Positions 8,823-17,411 of a stretch of DNA of 64,000 bases are shown in pieces. The stretch covers positions 89,176 to 153,175 of the forward strand of contig CAXXSI010000023.1 in assembly GCA_963669285.2 (NCBI GenBank), given 5' to 3'. A program made the position numbers and the translations under genes. The notes under the pieces were generated by a model. It was not told where the DNA came from, ran no database searches, and saw only the letters and a list, made by a program, of their open reading frames with translations. The stretch's first letter is position 1; every line of letters begins with the position of its first letter. The DNA comes from JAWKWH01 sp963669285 (GTDB taxonomy: Bacteria; Pseudomonadota; Alphaproteobacteria; Rhizobiales; Rhizobiaceae).

Positions 8823-9572
8823 CATGCCCCAGCCGCCATCGATGATGTGGGTCTGGCCGGTGGTGAAGGCGCTTTCGTCGCTGGCAAGATAGACGACGAG
8901 ATTGGCAATCTCTTCGGCCTTGGCGATGCGGCCCATGGGTTGGCGGGCGATGAATTCCTTCATTGCCTTGTCGTAATCGCCGGTCGCTTTGAGCCGCTCA
9001 TGCAGCGACGGGCTGTCGACCGTTCCCGGGCAGATGGCGTTGCAGCGAATGCCCCTGGTGATGAAATCGGCGGCAATCGCCTTGGTCATCCCGATCACCG
9101 CCGCCTTGGAGGCAGAATACACGAACCGATTGGGAACGCCCTTTAATGAAGAAGCAACGGACGACATGTTGATGATCGAACCACCGCCGTTTTCGAGCAT
9201 CGCCGGAATGGCCAGCCTGGCTGTTCGGTACATCGCCTTGACGTTGAGATCGAAGGAAAAATCCCAAGCCGCCTCGTCGCATTCGAGGATCGAACCGGCA
9301 TGGACGAATCCGGCGCAGTTGAACAACACGTCAATCGCACCGATCTCTGCCATGACACGCTCCACCGATGGCTGATCCGTAACATCGAGTTTCAATGACG
9401 TCACGCCGTCGATAGCACCGAGCTCGGCCAAGGCGGTGTCGTTGATATCAGTCGCAAAGACCGCGGCGCCCTCGGCAACACAGGCTTCCGTGCTGGCCCA
9501 CCCTATCCCCTGCCCCGCCGCCGTGATCAGAATCGTTTTGCCGGCGAGGCGTCCTGAATTGTTCGTCGTCAT
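8820..9572 (-). CDS. SDR-family dehydrogenase, 2-keto-3-deoxy-L-fuconate dehydrogenase/BDH2-like
   Basis: NAD(P)-dependent short-chain dehydrogenase of 250 residues. It shows the nucleotide-binding TAAGQGIG, the DVTD and NCAGFVHAG motifs, catalytic Ser (NMSSVASS) and YSASK, and the C-terminal IIDGGWGM. The pattern DVLFNCAGFVHAGS with CPGTVDSPSLHERL is shared with the BDH2/2-keto-3-deoxy-L-fuconate dehydrogenase branch, so oxidation of a 2-keto-3-deoxy sugar acid is plausible. The ATG at 9572 overlaps the stop of the enolase-superfamily gene and has AAGGAAC upstream; a TTG three bases earlier is possible. Last gene of a three-gene minus-strand operon; its stop codon is the end of the repeat element. 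Confidence 0.85.
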   Translation of the reverse strand: MTTNNSGRLAGKTILITAAGQGIGWASTEACVAEGAAVFATDINDTALAELGAIDGVTSLKLDVTDQPSVERVMAEIGAIDVLFNCAGFVHAGSILECDEAAWDFSFDLNVKAMYRTARLAIPAMLENGGGSIINMSSVASSLKGVPNRFVYSASKAAVIGMTKAIAADFITRGIRCNAICPGTVDSPSLHERLKATGDYDKAMKEFIARQPMGRIAKAEEIANLVVYLASDESAFTTGQTHIIDGGWGM

Positions 9573-10678
9573 CAACGGGTTCCTTCTGTGTGAGCGGCTT
9601 TTGCTCTAGGCTTTGCCCAATCGAATGTCACGCCTATTCCGGGATCTGAAGGGGCAACTGCGAGATGGTTTTCCACCTGCAGCGGACGAAGCGTGTATTG
9701 ATCTACGGGAAATGAATGGACTTCCAGCCAGCCGGAATTGCTCTGAGCGGCAACCAGGCTAACGTGAAGCTCCTGCATGCCGTGGCTGCATACCGGTATA
9801 CTTGCCTTTCGCGACAATTCCGCAACCTGCAGCCAGCCGGTAATGCCGCCGCAATTGGAGGCGTCCGGTTGGATAAATGACAGACTTGAGTGTTCAAACG
9901 CCAGCTCGAACTCGTGGACTGTGTGGAGATTCTCACCCATCGCCAACGGTATTTCAACCGCTCGGGCGATCCGGCCGTACCCGTTATAATCATCTGGATT
10001 GATCGGCTCTTCAAACCACAGAAGATCAAAAGGTTTGAACGCAATAGCCGCTTTAATCGCCTGGTCCACGCTCATGGAATAATTGGCGTCGACCATGAAG
10101 GCGTTGTCGGGCCCGATCAATTGTCGAACCGCTTCAATTCGCTGGACGTCTTCTGCTAAATCGGGTTGTCCGATCTTGATCTTCACCCCGTTGAATCCCC
10201 GATCGAGATAGGACTGAACGCTTGTGAGGAGTTTTTGCAGCGGAAAGTTCAGATCAATGCCACCGCAATACGCTTTGCAGCGATTACCTGCCCCGCCCGC
10301 CATTTGCCAAAGCGGTTCGTCGCGTTCCTTTCCGCGAATATCCCACAAGGCAATATCGATCGCCGAAATGGCGAAGGACGCCACACCGCCCCGACCGACA
10401 TAATGGATATGCCATTGCATTGCTTGGTGGAGTGCTTCGACATCGTCAGCATCGCGCCCGATCAGAAACGGTGCAAGGTCGTGTTCGATCATTGCCCTGA
10501 TCGACCGTCCGCCGCGCCCGCCGGTATAGGTGTAACCGGTTCCCGATAAACCGCCTTCGGTTCTGACAGTCACGGTGATCAATTCGAAATGCGTGTGGTC
10601 TCCATGTTTTGCGTCGGTCAGCACCTCCGCCAGCGGCAGGATGAACAAGCAACAGTCAATCGAACGAATTACCGCCAA
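9572..10678 (-). CDS. Mandelate racemase/enolase-superfamily sugar-acid dehydratase
   Basis: Enolase-superfamily enzyme of 368 residues that probably dehydrates an aldonate or aldarate by abstracting the alpha proton next to the carboxylate. Visible: the capping domain, the KxK catalytic pair (VKIKIG), metal ligands in VDANYS, WFEEP and GENLH, and the catalytic His in CSHGMQE, which place it in the mandelate racemase subgroup. Substrate specificity cannot be read from the sequence. The start is a TTG at 10678 with a strong GGGAGGGA upstream. It lies 18 bases after the 2-hydroxyacid dehydrogenase and overlaps the SDR gene, so all three are probably one transcript for one pathway: dehydratase, then dehydrogenase. 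Confidence 0.85.
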   Translation of the reverse strand: MAVIRSIDCCLFILPLAEVLTDAKHGDHTHFELITVTVRTEGGLSGTGYTYTGGRGGRSIRAMIEHDLAPFLIGRDADDVEALHQAMQWHIHYVGRGGVASFAISAIDIALWDIRGKERDEPLWQMAGGAGNRCKAYCGGIDLNFPLQKLLTSVQSYLDRGFNGVKIKIGQPDLAEDVQRIEAVRQLIGPDNAFMVDANYSMSVDQAIKAAIAFKPFDLLWFEEPINPDDYNGYGRIARAVEIPLAMGENLHTVHEFELAFEHSSLSFIQPDASNCGGITGWLQVAELSRKASIPVCSHGMQELHVSLVAAQSNSGWLEVHSFPVDQYTLRPLQVENHLAVAPSDPGIGVTFDWAKPRAKAAHTEGTR

Positions 10679-10696
10679 AAATCCCTCCCGATATCG

Positions 10697-11653
10697 TCAC
10701 ATATCCGCGCATTCGGGAACCGGGCTGATGGCATCTCCGCTCGCGAAAAACGCGTTCAGATTGTCTACCGTCAAATCGCCCATCGCCTGCCGGGTTTCTT
10801 CGGTGGCGCTGCCTACATGCGGTGTCAGCACGACATTGTCGAGCGCGAACAATGCTTCGGGAACGTGCGGTTCGCTTTCGAACACATCGAGCCCGGCATT
10901 GCCCAAACGGCCATCCTGCAACGCCGCGACCAATTCGCCTTCGTCGACCACCGAACCGCGCGAGACATTGATCAACGTACCTTCCGGTCCAAGCGCCTCG
11001 ATCACACCGCGATCGACCAGTTTACTCGTGGCGGCGCCACCCGGTGTGACAACGATGAGATAGTCAACATGGCCCGCCATCTCGGTGAGATCGGCGTAAT
11101 AGCGCCACGGCACACCCGATTTCTTGTTTCGTGCGTGGTAGACAACTTCGCAATCAAAGGCGCCGAGTTTGTGCGCAATCGTTTCGCCGATCCGGCCGAG
11201 CCCCAATATGCCGACCCGCTTGCCTTCTATAGACCGGGTGAGCGGCGCGTTGCCCTTCGACACCCAGTCTCCGGAACGTACCCAGCGGTCATCGCGGATC
11301 AGACGACGGCTGACGGCGAGCGTCAGCATGATGGCGGTGTTGGCGACATCGGCATTGAGAACGTTGGGTGTGTGGGTAACAACGATTCCCCGCCCGACCG
11401 CTTTGTCCACGTCGATCGCATCATAGCCAACGCCGTAGCATGAAATGATCTTGAGATTTGGCAATGCCGACATGATTGCCATGGGTATGCCGTCGTGACC
11501 GTTGGTTGCGACTGCCTCGATCCGGGAGCCGTTTTCGGCAACGAATTCAACGAGATTGTCGATTTCGTTGGTCCAGTGGATGTCAAAAGTCTTGCCAAAA
11601 CGCTCCAGCATTCGCGGCGTGGCCTCGCCAATCAAAAGCAGCTTTCTTTTCAA
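10697..11653 (-). CDS. D-isomer-specific 2-hydroxyacid dehydrogenase
   Basis: NAD(P)-dependent oxidoreductase of the glyoxylate/hydroxypyruvate reductase class, about 318 residues. The dinucleotide-binding region reads VGILGLGRIGETIA, and the catalytic Arg (NVSRG), Glu (FESEPHVPEAL) and His (LTPHVGSATEE) segments are present. I chose the TTG at 11653, preceded by GGGAGTGA and directly before the conserved first strand KRKLLLIGEA; a longer TTG reading to 11758 adds 35 residues without family character. It is the first gene of the minus-strand trio and divergent from the DenD-like gene. A role in reducing glyoxylate or a similar 2-keto product of the pathway is an inference. Confidence 0.85.
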   Translation of the reverse strand: MKRKLLLIGEATPRMLERFGKTFDIHWTNEIDNLVEFVAENGSRIEAVATNGHDGIPMAIMSALPNLKIISCYGVGYDAIDVDKAVGRGIVVTHTPNVLNADVANTAIMLTLAVSRRLIRDDRWVRSGDWVSKGNAPLTRSIEGKRVGILGLGRIGETIAHKLGAFDCEVVYHARNKKSGVPWRYYADLTEMAGHVDYLIVVTPGGAATSKLVDRGVIEALGPEGTLINVSRGSVVDEGELVAALQDGRLGNAGLDVFESEPHVPEALFALDNVVLTPHVGSATEETRQAMGDLTVDNLNAFFASGDAISPVPECADM

Positions 11654-11814
11654 TTCATCACTCCCGGAGCGAACTCCCGTTGTTTGGCGCAGCACATCGC
11701 AGACGCGTCCTGAAACGGCAGGCCGGAGCCAGCCGTCGAGCGATCGAATAGTGGTCAACCGCTCTTCTGATCTAACGGCGACGGCGATCCGTAATCAATG
11801 CCAATGGAGAAATT

Positions 11815-12861
11815 ATGCGCTGGAACAATCACAACAATTATCTGATGATGGGCGGAAATTCCGGGAGAGAAAGATTGCGTATTCTAATTATCGGCGGCGC
11901 GGGTATGGTCGGCCAAAAACTGGCGAACCTATTGGTCGCGGACACCGATTGGTCGTCGAAAATCGATGAACTCGTCTTGTTCGATATTGCAGAGGCGGCA
12001 ATTCCCGCTGCCGGCTTCGACATCCGAGCCGTCACCGGCGATTTTGCGGAAGAAACGACATGCGTCCAGTTGGCGGCACAGCGCCCGGATCTGGTGTTTC
12101 ATCTGGCGGCGATCGTTTCGGGCGATGCGGAAAAGAATTTCGACCGCGGCTGGGACATCAACGCACACGGATCCTGGCGCCTGTTGGAAGCGCTGCGCAG
12201 CCAGCACCTGGAAAGCGGCGGTACATATGTTCCAAAACTGGTTTTTACCTCCTCGATTGCCGTGTTCGGGCCACCGTTTCCAGAAATGATCGGCGACGAC
12301 TTTCTGTGCGCGCCGCAAACCTCCTACGGTGCGCAAAAGGCGATGACGGAACTGTTGGTCGCCGATTACAGCCGCAAGGGATTTCTCGATGGGGTGTCGA
12401 TCCGACTGCCGACGATTTGCGTGCGGCCCGGCAAGGCAAACCTCGCCGCATCTTCGTTCTTCTCGGGCATCATTCGCGAACCTCTCAACGGCAAGGAAGC
12501 GCTATTGCCGGTCGCCGACGATGTCCGTCACTGGCATGCTTCGCCAAGGTCGGCAGCAGGTTTCCTGGTCCACGCCGCGAAACTCGATACCGCCAAACTT
12601 GACGGGCGCCTGAGCCTCAACATGCCCGGTGTTTCGTGCACGGTGGGCGAACAGATCGAAGCGCTCAAATCCGTTGCCGGAAATGATGTTGCCGGGCTGA
12701 TCCGGCGTGAGCCCGATGACATGATCATGAAAATCGTTGGCGGATGGCCGAGGGATTTCGATCCGGCCCGCTCGATCAGCCTTGGTTTCCGGGCTGAAAA
12801 AACGTTCAGCGAAATCATCCAGGTTTACATCGACGAGGACCTGCCGAATGCAGCTGCCTGA
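11815..12861 (+). CDS. denD: D-erythronate dehydrogenase-like NAD-dependent epimerase/dehydratase-family enzyme
   Basis: Extended SDR of about 328-348 residues resembling DenD, which oxidises the C2 hydroxyl of D-erythronate. Motifs: LRILIIGGAGMVGQKLA (Rossmann), VFHLAAIVSGDAEKNFDRGWDINAHGSW, the FTSSIAVFG serine region, and YGAQK (catalytic Tyr/Lys). The DenD-typical spans VSIRLPTICVRPGKAN and WHASPRSAAGFLVHAA are present. Two starts are credible: the ATG at 11815 behind GGAGAAATT, and the in-frame TTG at 11875 behind GGGAGAG, which sits exactly at the domain edge. The usual partner genes otnK, otnC and otnI are absent here, so the real substrate may be a different four-carbon or larger acid. 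Confidence 0.8.
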   Translation: MRWNNHNNYLMMGGNSGRERLRILIIGGAGMVGQKLANLLVADTDWSSKIDELVLFDIAEAAIPAAGFDIRAVTGDFAEETTCVQLAAQRPDLVFHLAAIVSGDAEKNFDRGWDINAHGSWRLLEALRSQHLESGGTYVPKLVFTSSIAVFGPPFPEMIGDDFLCAPQTSYGAQKAMTELLVADYSRKGFLDGVSIRLPTICVRPGKANLAASSFFSGIIREPLNGKEALLPVADDVRHWHASPRSAAGFLVHAAKLDTAKLDGRLSLNMPGVSCTVGEQIEALKSVAGNDVAGLIRREPDDMIMKIVGGWPRDFDPARSISLGFRAEKTFSEIIQVYIDEDLPNAAA

Positions 12862-12876
12862 ACTGCTGCGATCGGT

Positions 12877-13563
12877 TTACTCAGCCGCGTCGACGAACGG
12901 TTCTTCGAGATTCTTCATCAGGTGAATCCTGATCTTCTCGGCGCAAAGATCCGGATCACGCGCAAGCGCAGCCTTCAATATGGCTTCGTGTTCGGCAATC
13001 GCACGTTCACGAAACCCATAATCTGTGAGCAGAGTTAGAAGATGCAATCGAAACCGGTCGTAGACACTACGGTGCATCTCCTTGAGCAGGTTTGATCCAC
13101 AGGCGGAAATAAGGTTCTGATGGAATTCCCATTCAGCCGCGCACCATACCTCGATGTTGGTCTTGATCTGACCCGTGGTACGCAGCTTGTGTTCGATATG
13201 TCGAAGCTTGTGGTGCGCCGCGGTTAATCCCGCTTCCCAATTGATGTCGCCATTGGCAATCGAGCGCGCCGCTCCTTCACTTTCCAGCATGATCCTGATT
13301 TCTGCGACTTCGCGCAGGTCATCGCGCGTGACGTGCGGAACCCTAAATCCCTTTTGATCAACGAAATCCACCAGCCCGTCGCAGGAAAGCCGAAACAGCA
13401 CTTCGCGAATGGTGCTGGCGGAGCAACCATAGTGTTCTCGCAGCACTTCAGACCGCAGCCTTTCGCCGGCCTTGAAGCGACCAACAACCAGACGCGAACG
13501 CATATCCTCATACACACTTGCGGATGTTGACTGCTGTTTGTCCGGTTCCAACTCGATGCCCAT
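12877..13563 (-). CDS. GntR-family transcriptional regulator, FadR/FCD subfamily
   Basis: About 228 residues. An N-terminal winged helix-turn-helix (YEDMRSRLVVGRFKAGERLRS, then STIREVLFRLSCDGLV) is followed by an all-helical FCD ligand domain (EVAEIRIMLESEGAARSIA, EWEFHQNLISACG, RERAIAEHEAIL with the metal-type histidines). FCD regulators typically bind organic acids, which matches the surrounding catabolic genes. The ATG at 13563 has GGGAAATT upstream and is preferred over a TTG at 13578. It is divergent from dctP with a 175-base intergenic region that holds a perfect 16-base palindrome (13621-13636), a candidate operator. It converges with the DenD-like gene. Confidence 0.9.
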   Translation of the reverse strand: MGIELEPDKQQSTSASVYEDMRSRLVVGRFKAGERLRSEVLREHYGCSASTIREVLFRLSCDGLVDFVDQKGFRVPHVTRDDLREVAEIRIMLESEGAARSIANGDINWEAGLTAAHHKLRHIEHKLRTTGQIKTNIEVWCAAEWEFHQNLISACGSNLLKEMHRSVYDRFRLHLLTLLTDYGFRERAIAEHEAILKAALARDPDLCAEKIRIHLMKNLEEPFVDAAE

Positions 13564-13620
13564 CCAATTTCCCGACAAATATAAAATTCACGCAAATCTC
13601 GAAAAAAGTAAAGATCCACG

Positions 13621-13636
13621 AAATTTCCGGAAATTT
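13621..13636. promoter_or_regulatory. Perfect 16-base palindrome, candidate operator between regulator and dctP
   Basis: The sequence AAATTTCCGGAAATTT is a perfect inverted repeat in the intergenic region between the GntR-type regulator and dctP, about 58 bases upstream of the regulator's start codon and 103 bases upstream of dctP. Its place suggests autoregulation and control of the transporter operon, but the assignment is inference; many FCD regulators use shorter TNGTNNNACNA-like sites, which this is not. Confidence 0.4.
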
Positions 13637-13738
13637 TAATTAGCACTTGTGACGACGCTATTGCGACGCTAACGTTGCGTTCCGCGGGCCTTGCACGACG
13701 GAGCCCGTAAGGAGGAGTAGCATCTGGGAGGAAGTTGA

Positions 13739-14752
13739 ATGAAACTCGTAACCAAAGTACTGGCAGCCGGAGCCGTTGCCGGTCTTATGTCGTCGGCGGC
13801 ATTCGCCGAAACCGTCAATCTGCGTATTCAGACACACTTTGCGCAGGAATCCCCATCGGGACAGCTCGCCGCGCGTTACGTCGACAATGTTTCGACAATG
13901 TCAGGCGGCGAAATCCAGATTGAAATGTTCTATGCATCTTCGGTTGTGAAGTCGGCTGAAACGTTCGATGCCGCTGCAACGGGCGTCCTCGATTGCGATA
14001 TGACCGGTGGCGCCTATCAAACCGGCAAGAATCCCGCCTTCCAGTTTGTTGGCGATATCATGGGCGGCTATGACACGCCTTATCAGCAACTCTCCTGGCT
14101 TTATCTCGGCGGCGGTCTTGATGCAGCACAGGCGCTTTACAACAAGTACGACATGCAGCTTGTTGGCTGGTGGGTGCCCGGTCCTGAATCGCTGTCATCA
14201 TCCAAGCCCATCCGCAATGCCGATGACTTCAAGAACTGGAAGTTCCGTTCACCGCCCGGCCTTGAAACCAAGATTTTCGAGAAGCTGGGCGCTTCGCCGA
14301 TCGTGATGGATTTCACCGAAGTGTTCACCGCACTTGAATCGGGCATCATCGACGGCGCCGACGCGACCAACCTGGCCGGCAACAAGAGCCTCGGCCTTTA
14401 TGATCTTGTGAAGCATGCGACCTATCCAGGCTTCCACTCGATGCCGTCGGACCATCTGGCTTGCAACAAGGCAGTATGGGACGGCCTTTCCGAGCAGCAC
14501 CGCCGCATCATGTCGGTTTCCATGCAGGCTCTGGCGCTGGAAACGGCGATGACGTTCGGCAAGAAGAACACCGAGGCGGCAGCGGAACTAAGCGCCGCGG
14601 GCATCACGCTTCACGATTGGTCGGCTGAAGACCGCTCCAAGTTCCGCGCAGCCGCACAGGCGGCATGGCCGGATTTTGCCACCACACCGGAAGCCAAGGC
14701 GCTGGTGGAAAGCCACACGAACTATCTGAAACAACTCGGCCTGGTTAAGTAG
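13739..14752 (+). CDS. dctP: TRAP transporter solute-binding protein (DctP type)
   Basis: Periplasmic binding protein of 337 residues for an organic acid. The signal peptide is clear (MKLVTKVLAAGAVAGLMSSAAFA, cleavage before ETVNLR). The DctP fold is supported by TVNLRIQTHFAQESPSG at the start, the WKFRSPPGLE segment whose Arg in this family contacts the substrate carboxylate, and the ALESGIIDGADATN stretch. The start codon follows GGGAGGAAG. It heads the operon dctP-dctQ-dctM and is followed by a rho-independent terminator, giving the usual excess of binding protein over membrane subunits. The ligand is unknown. Confidence 0.93.
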   Translation: MKLVTKVLAAGAVAGLMSSAAFAETVNLRIQTHFAQESPSGQLAARYVDNVSTMSGGEIQIEMFYASSVVKSAETFDAAATGVLDCDMTGGAYQTGKNPAFQFVGDIMGGYDTPYQQLSWLYLGGGLDAAQALYNKYDMQLVGWWVPGPESLSSSKPIRNADDFKNWKFRSPPGLETKIFEKLGASPIVMDFTEVFTALESGIIDGADATNLAGNKSLGLYDLVKHATYPGFHSMPSDHLACNKAVWDGLSEQHRRIMSVSMQALALETAMTFGKKNTEAAAELSAAGITLHDWSAEDRSKFRAAAQAAWPDFATTPEAKALVESHTNYLKQLGLVK

Positions 14753-14780
14753 GACTGCACTGGGTTTATGCAATTGAGAT

Positions 14781-14803
14781 GGGGGACTGAGCGTCCCCCT
14801 TTT
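14781..14803 (+). terminator. Intrinsic terminator/attenuator between dctP and dctQ
   Basis: A seven-base-pair G+C-rich stem (GGGGGAC and GTCCCCC) with a five-base loop (TGAGC) is followed by TTTT. It lies 28 bases after the dctP stop and before dctQ, so partial read-through would lower expression of the membrane subunits relative to the binding protein. Confidence 0.75.
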
Positions 14804-14948
14804 CAACTAAGGCTGTGTTGATCAATTCGGCAATTGCACTGGACGGACGCAATGCGCTTACGCATTATGCCGAACAACCGCCAGCGAAATAGGCGAGACC
14901 GGACATTGGCAGCGACAGTCTGCACCAATTAAGGGGGAGGAATGACCG

Positions 14949-15752
14949 ATGGTCGAGCATGAACACACAGGACCTGTGGACACGCTCACCTGGAGTTTCA
15001 GCCGCGTTGCAATGTGGGCGCCGGCACTGATCGTGGTGATCATCTTCTATGAAGTGATTATGCGCTACATCTTCCTTGCGCCCACTTATTGGGTCAACGA
15101 GATGTCATTGTGGATCGGCGGAATGATCTATGTCACCGCCGGTCTTTACTCGATGCAGCAGCGCAGTCACATCCGCATTTTCGTGCTCTACGACTTGGCG
15201 CCTAAATGGCTTCGCCGGGTATTCGATATTCTGTCGGCGCTTTGCGTGTCAATCTTTGCGATCGCGGTCGTTTGGGGCGGTTTCGGCGAGGCGGTTTCGA
15301 GGTTCTGGCGCTGGGAACTCTACGGCACGGTGTTCGACCCGCCCATACCGGCGGTCAACAAACCACTGGTTCTCATCACGCTTGTTCTGCTCGCACTTCA
15401 GGCCGTTTCAAACCTGGTGCGGGACTGGCCGGCCAATCCGATCGTGCGCAAGATATTTGACATATTGTCGGCGATCAGCCTGATCGCGTTGATGGCGATG
15501 GCGCTCCCGGTTCTTATCGATACCGGTGAAACCGGGCCGGAAACCCCGATAGGGTGGCGCATCGGCTTCGGGATTACGATGGCCGCGGCAACCGCCGTGC
15601 TTGTGCGCAGTCTCATTCGGGATTTCAATGTGACGCCGACGCCGGTGGTCGAAAGCCATGATCCGACCGAAGAGATGGATTTGCCCGACGAAGTGCTGAC
15701 CGGCGCTCCACCACCCGTGGACGAGGCATCCGGCAAGATTTCCGACCGGTAG
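14949..15752 (+). CDS. dctQ: TRAP transporter small permease subunit (DctQ type), extended
   Basis: Membrane protein of 267 residues. The first part has the DctQ pattern: MWAPALIVVIIFYEVIMRYIFLAPTYWVNEMSLWIGGMIYV, then a segment like RSHIRIFVLYDLAPKWLRRVFDI. Usual DctQ proteins are about 160-180 residues; here two further hydrophobic segments (ISLIALMAMALPVLID and IGFGITMAAATAVLV) and an acidic proline-rich tail are added. The ATG at 14949 is preceded by GGGGGAGGA; a nearer ATG at 14942 in another frame stops after six codons. Eleven bases separate its stop from dctM. Confidence 0.88.
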   Translation: MVEHEHTGPVDTLTWSFSRVAMWAPALIVVIIFYEVIMRYIFLAPTYWVNEMSLWIGGMIYVTAGLYSMQQRSHIRIFVLYDLAPKWLRRVFDILSALCVSIFAIAVVWGGFGEAVSRFWRWELYGTVFDPPIPAVNKPLVLITLVLLALQAVSNLVRDWPANPIVRKIFDILSAISLIALMAMALPVLIDTGETGPETPIGWRIGFGITMAAATAVLVRSLIRDFNVTPTPVVESHDPTEEMDLPDEVLTGAPPPVDEASGKISDR

Positions 15753-15763
15753 GGACAACGATC

Positions 15764-17404
15764 ATGGATGTAGGCACAATTTCCCTGATCCTGCTTTTCG
15801 GCATGCTGTTCCTGCTGGCGATAGGTATGCCGCTTGGCTTTGCCTCCGGATTTCTCGCCGTTGTCGTCCTGGTGTTGAAATTCGAGCCGACATTGATCAC
15901 CGATCCATTCGTCCACGGCTGGAACTTTGACGCCTGGAAGGCCGGCGAAGGCGTGCTCACGCGGCGATTTGGCGCCGGGCCGCTGAATATCCTCGCCCAG
16001 CGAATGTACGGCATCATGATCAACTATGTGCTGATTTCCGTGCCGCTGTTCATTTTCATGGCAACCCTGCTGGAACGGTCAGGCATCGCCAGGGACATGT
16101 ACTCGTCTCTATCGATGTGGATGAATCGACTGCGCGGCGGCATTGCCGTTGTCACCGCGCTGATGGCGATCGTCATGGCGGCGATGTCGGGCATCATTGG
16201 CGGCGAGGTCGTGCTGCTCGGCCTGATCGCGCTGCCGCAGATGTTGCGCCTCGGCTACAACCAGAACCTGGCGATCGGCACCATCTGTGCTTCCGGTTCG
16301 CTGGGAACTATGATCCCGCCGTCGATCGTACTGATCTTTTATGGGCTGATCACCGAGACATCCATTCACGCGCTGTTTCAGGCAGCGTTCCTGCCGGGTT
16401 TCATGCTGGCCGGGTGTTACATCCTGTACATCCTCATTCGGACCCGGTTGCAGCCGGAACTTGCGCCACTGCCGGAGCCGCGCGAGGAAGACATGACAGG
16501 CCAGGAAAAGGCACGCTACGGCTCAACGCTGCTTGCCGAGATCCTGTGTTTCATTTCTTCCGTGATCGTTCTCAGATATATTTTTATCCATACCCTCGGA
16601 ACCATCGAGGAAGACACATGGTTCCAGTCGAGCTGGAATCTTTATGTGTTCGGTGCTCTGGCAATCGCCACCGCCGGGTGGATCTGGTTCGGAGTTGGCA
16701 AGGAGGTCGCGCTGGAGGCCTGGCGGCGCGGCAAGGGCCTGATCCAACCGCTTGGTATCGTCGTTGTCGTGCTCGGATCGATCTATGGCGGTATTACCGG
16801 AATCACCGAAGCCGCGGCGATGGGATCAATTGCGGTTCTGTTTCTGATTTGGCTGCGCGGCGAGTTCTCGCTCAATCTGTTGCGTGAAGCATCCATGCGC
16901 ACGTTCAAGTCGACCGGAACGATCATCTGGGTCACGTTTGGCGCAACCGCGCTGGCCGGTGCGTATACGATTGCCGGAGGCCCAACCTATGTCGCCAATC
17001 TCATCGTTGGCTATGACTTGCCGACCATGGGCGTCATCCTGGTCATGATGATCGTTTTCCTGTTCCTCGGCGCCTTCATGGACTGGACCGGCATCGTTCT
17101 GCTGGTCATGCCGGTGTTCCTGCCGATTGTTTTAAAACTGCCGATGGAAGAGTTCGGCATTACCGGCGGACTGAGCAGTGCAACAATGGTTCAGGTGTGG
17201 TTCGGGATACTATTCTGCGTCAACATGCAGGTGAGTTTCCTGTCGCCGCCATTCGGGCCGGCGGCATTCTATCTGAAGTCGGTGGCACCGCCGCACATCA
17301 CCCTGCCCGACATTTTCCGCGGATTCCTGCCGTTTATCGGCATGCAACTGCTCATCCTGTTCTTGATCCTGCTGGTGCCGCAGATCACCACGGTGTTCTT
17401 GTGA
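15764..17404 (+). CDS. dctM: TRAP transporter large permease subunit (DctM type)
   Basis: Sodium-driven transport subunit of 546 residues with about 13 hydrophobic helices. Typical DctM features are the start LILLFGMLFLLAIGMPLGFASG, the conserved SGIIGGEVVLLGLIALPQM and GSLGTMIPPSIVLIFYG segments, and FLGAFMDWTGIVLLVMPVFLPIV near the end. It is about 120 residues longer than a common DctM (around 425), with an extra soluble-looking stretch after residue 40 (FVHGWNFDAWKAGEG) and another in the middle (about residues 230-290). It directly precedes the first dioxygenase gene by seven bases, tying transport to that enzyme. Confidence 0.92.
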   Translation: MDVGTISLILLFGMLFLLAIGMPLGFASGFLAVVVLVLKFEPTLITDPFVHGWNFDAWKAGEGVLTRRFGAGPLNILAQRMYGIMINYVLISVPLFIFMATLLERSGIARDMYSSLSMWMNRLRGGIAVVTALMAIVMAAMSGIIGGEVVLLGLIALPQMLRLGYNQNLAIGTICASGSLGTMIPPSIVLIFYGLITETSIHALFQAAFLPGFMLAGCYILYILIRTRLQPELAPLPEPREEDMTGQEKARYGSTLLAEILCFISSVIVLRYIFIHTLGTIEEDTWFQSSWNLYVFGALAIATAGWIWFGVGKEVALEAWRRGKGLIQPLGIVVVVLGSIYGGITGITEAAAMGSIAVLFLIWLRGEFSLNLLREASMRTFKSTGTIIWVTFGATALAGAYTIAGGPTYVANLIVGYDLPTMGVILVMMIVFLFLGAFMDWTGIVLLVMPVFLPIVLKLPMEEFGITGGLSSATMVQVWFGILFCVNMQVSFLSPPFGPAAFYLKSVAPPHITLPDIFRGFLPFIGMQLLILFLILLVPQITTVFL

Positions 17405-17411
17405 GGCACCC

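Noticed and set aside
14942..14962. Alternative ATG seven bases before dctQ
   Set aside because: It reads only six codons before a stop and is out of frame with dctQ.
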